From Mesorhizobium australicum WSM2073 (GTDB lineage: Bacteria > Pseudomonadota > Alphaproteobacteria > Rhizobiales > Rhizobiaceae): DNA of 64,000 nucleotides. Shown one piece after another: positions 63,602 through 64,000 of this stretch. The position numbers were made by a program, and so were the translations under genes. The notes beneath the pieces were generated by a model. That model did no database searches. It was given only the letters and a program-made list of their open reading frames with translations, and was not told the origin of the DNA. The stretch is from the NCBI RefSeq assembly GCF_000230995.2, contig NC_019973.1:5346001-5410000 (forward strand), in the 5' to 3' direction. Position 1 is the stretch's first letter; the number at the start of each line of letters is the position of its first letter.

Positions 63602-64000
63602 GCGCGCTGCCCCGGCCGTCCACCATCTTCCTGGCCGCGATTACGACGCTGGTCGCGGTGCTGCTATACAGTCCACTGTTCGTGCCGATCGTGTCGTCGT
63701 TCTTCACCATTTCGCATGGCAATGTCGACTGGTCGTCGCCGACCTTTTCGACCTATGTGGCGCTGGCTGAAAACCATGACATCCTGACCGCGTTGCGCAC
63801 CACGCTGATCGTCGGCGTCTGTACCGTGATCCTGTCGGTGGTCAGCGGGACGCTGCTGGCGCTCTACTATCACGGCCGCCGCTCGGGACGTTCGGTTCTG
63901 CAGTTCATCATCTTCCTGCCATTCCTGATGCCGCCTATCATCAGCGGCCTGGCGCTGCTGATCTTCTTCCGCGAGATCGGCCTCGAACGCTCGCTGCTGA
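63598..64000 (+). CDS. ABC transporter permease, PotC type (partial, cut by window end)
   Basis: The first 134 codons are present, from ATG 63598, and the frame is still open at the last base. Hydrophobic segments include FLAAITTLVAVLLYSPLFVP, TLIVGVCTVILSVVSGTLLA and FIIFLPFLMPPIISGLALLI. PotC-like SSFFTISHGNVDWSSPTFST sits between the first two. It is the second permease of the polyamine-type importer. The EAA loop and C-terminus lie beyond the window. Confidence 0.9.
   Translation, partial: MSALPRPSTIFLAAITTLVAVLLYSPLFVPIVSSFFTISHGNVDWSSPTFSTYVALAENHDILTALRTTLIVGVCTVILSVVSGTLLALYYHGRRSGRSVLQFIIFLPFLMPPIISGLALLIFFREIGLERSLL

Overview
The window is GC-rich chromosomal DNA, almost certainly from a Rhizobiales member and most like Mesorhizobium. 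The evidence is an erythritol locus with a five-component ABC transporter, a short second FtsZ, a divergent dctA/dctBD pair with a rhizobial DctD site and sigma-54 promoter, and rhizobial intergenic palindromes. It is dense with carbohydrate-catabolic operons, each with its own ABC importer and regulator. No tRNA, rRNA, CRISPR array, intact insertion sequence or phage gene was recognised.

Layout. 1-122: tail of a class II fructose-bisphosphate aldolase. 176-11989 (minus): an erythritol-type operon (SorC regulator, binding protein, two permeases, two unequal ATPases, eryA, a 2-hydroxyacid dehydrogenase, eryB, eryC). 12254-14092: MgtC-like protein and the short FtsZ2. 14548-19090: dimethylformamidase-like protein, a GntR regulator and a glutamine-synthetase-family ligase. 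19096-30913: a peptidoglycan amino-sugar recovery locus (murR-like regulator, extra murA, amino-sugar kinase, murQ, peptide-type ABC importer, serine hydrolase, anmK) with two matching operators. 30914-36169: acetyltransferase and the C4-dicarboxylate system dctD, dctB, dctA.

36344-41635 (minus): a six-gene sugar operon (two TIM-barrel isomerases, Gfo/Idh oxidoreductase, alpha/beta hydrolase, Rpe-like epimerase, ROK kinase). It begins just after a frameshifted remnant of an ABC permease at 41640-41771. 41833-48965: a self-contained cassette (DeoR regulator, aldolase, PfkB kinase, ATPase, binding protein, two permeases) that appears to have replaced the older transporter. A possible truncated gene start lies at its far edge (49059). 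49228-54920: Gfo/Idh oxidoreductase, esterase, LacI regulator, tagatose-type kinase and a GatZ/KbaZ-like protein.

54981-55103: a C-terminal fragment of an aldehyde dehydrogenase. 55140-64000: aldose 1-epimerase, FadR-type regulator, IlvD/Edd sugar-acid dehydratase, SDR, AraD1/GguC-type protein and a polyamine-type ABC importer cut by the window edge. This set fits non-phosphorylative oxidation of a pentose or related sugar.

Functions come from motifs and gene context read by eye. Substrates of the unnamed transporters and of the DeoR cassette remain open.
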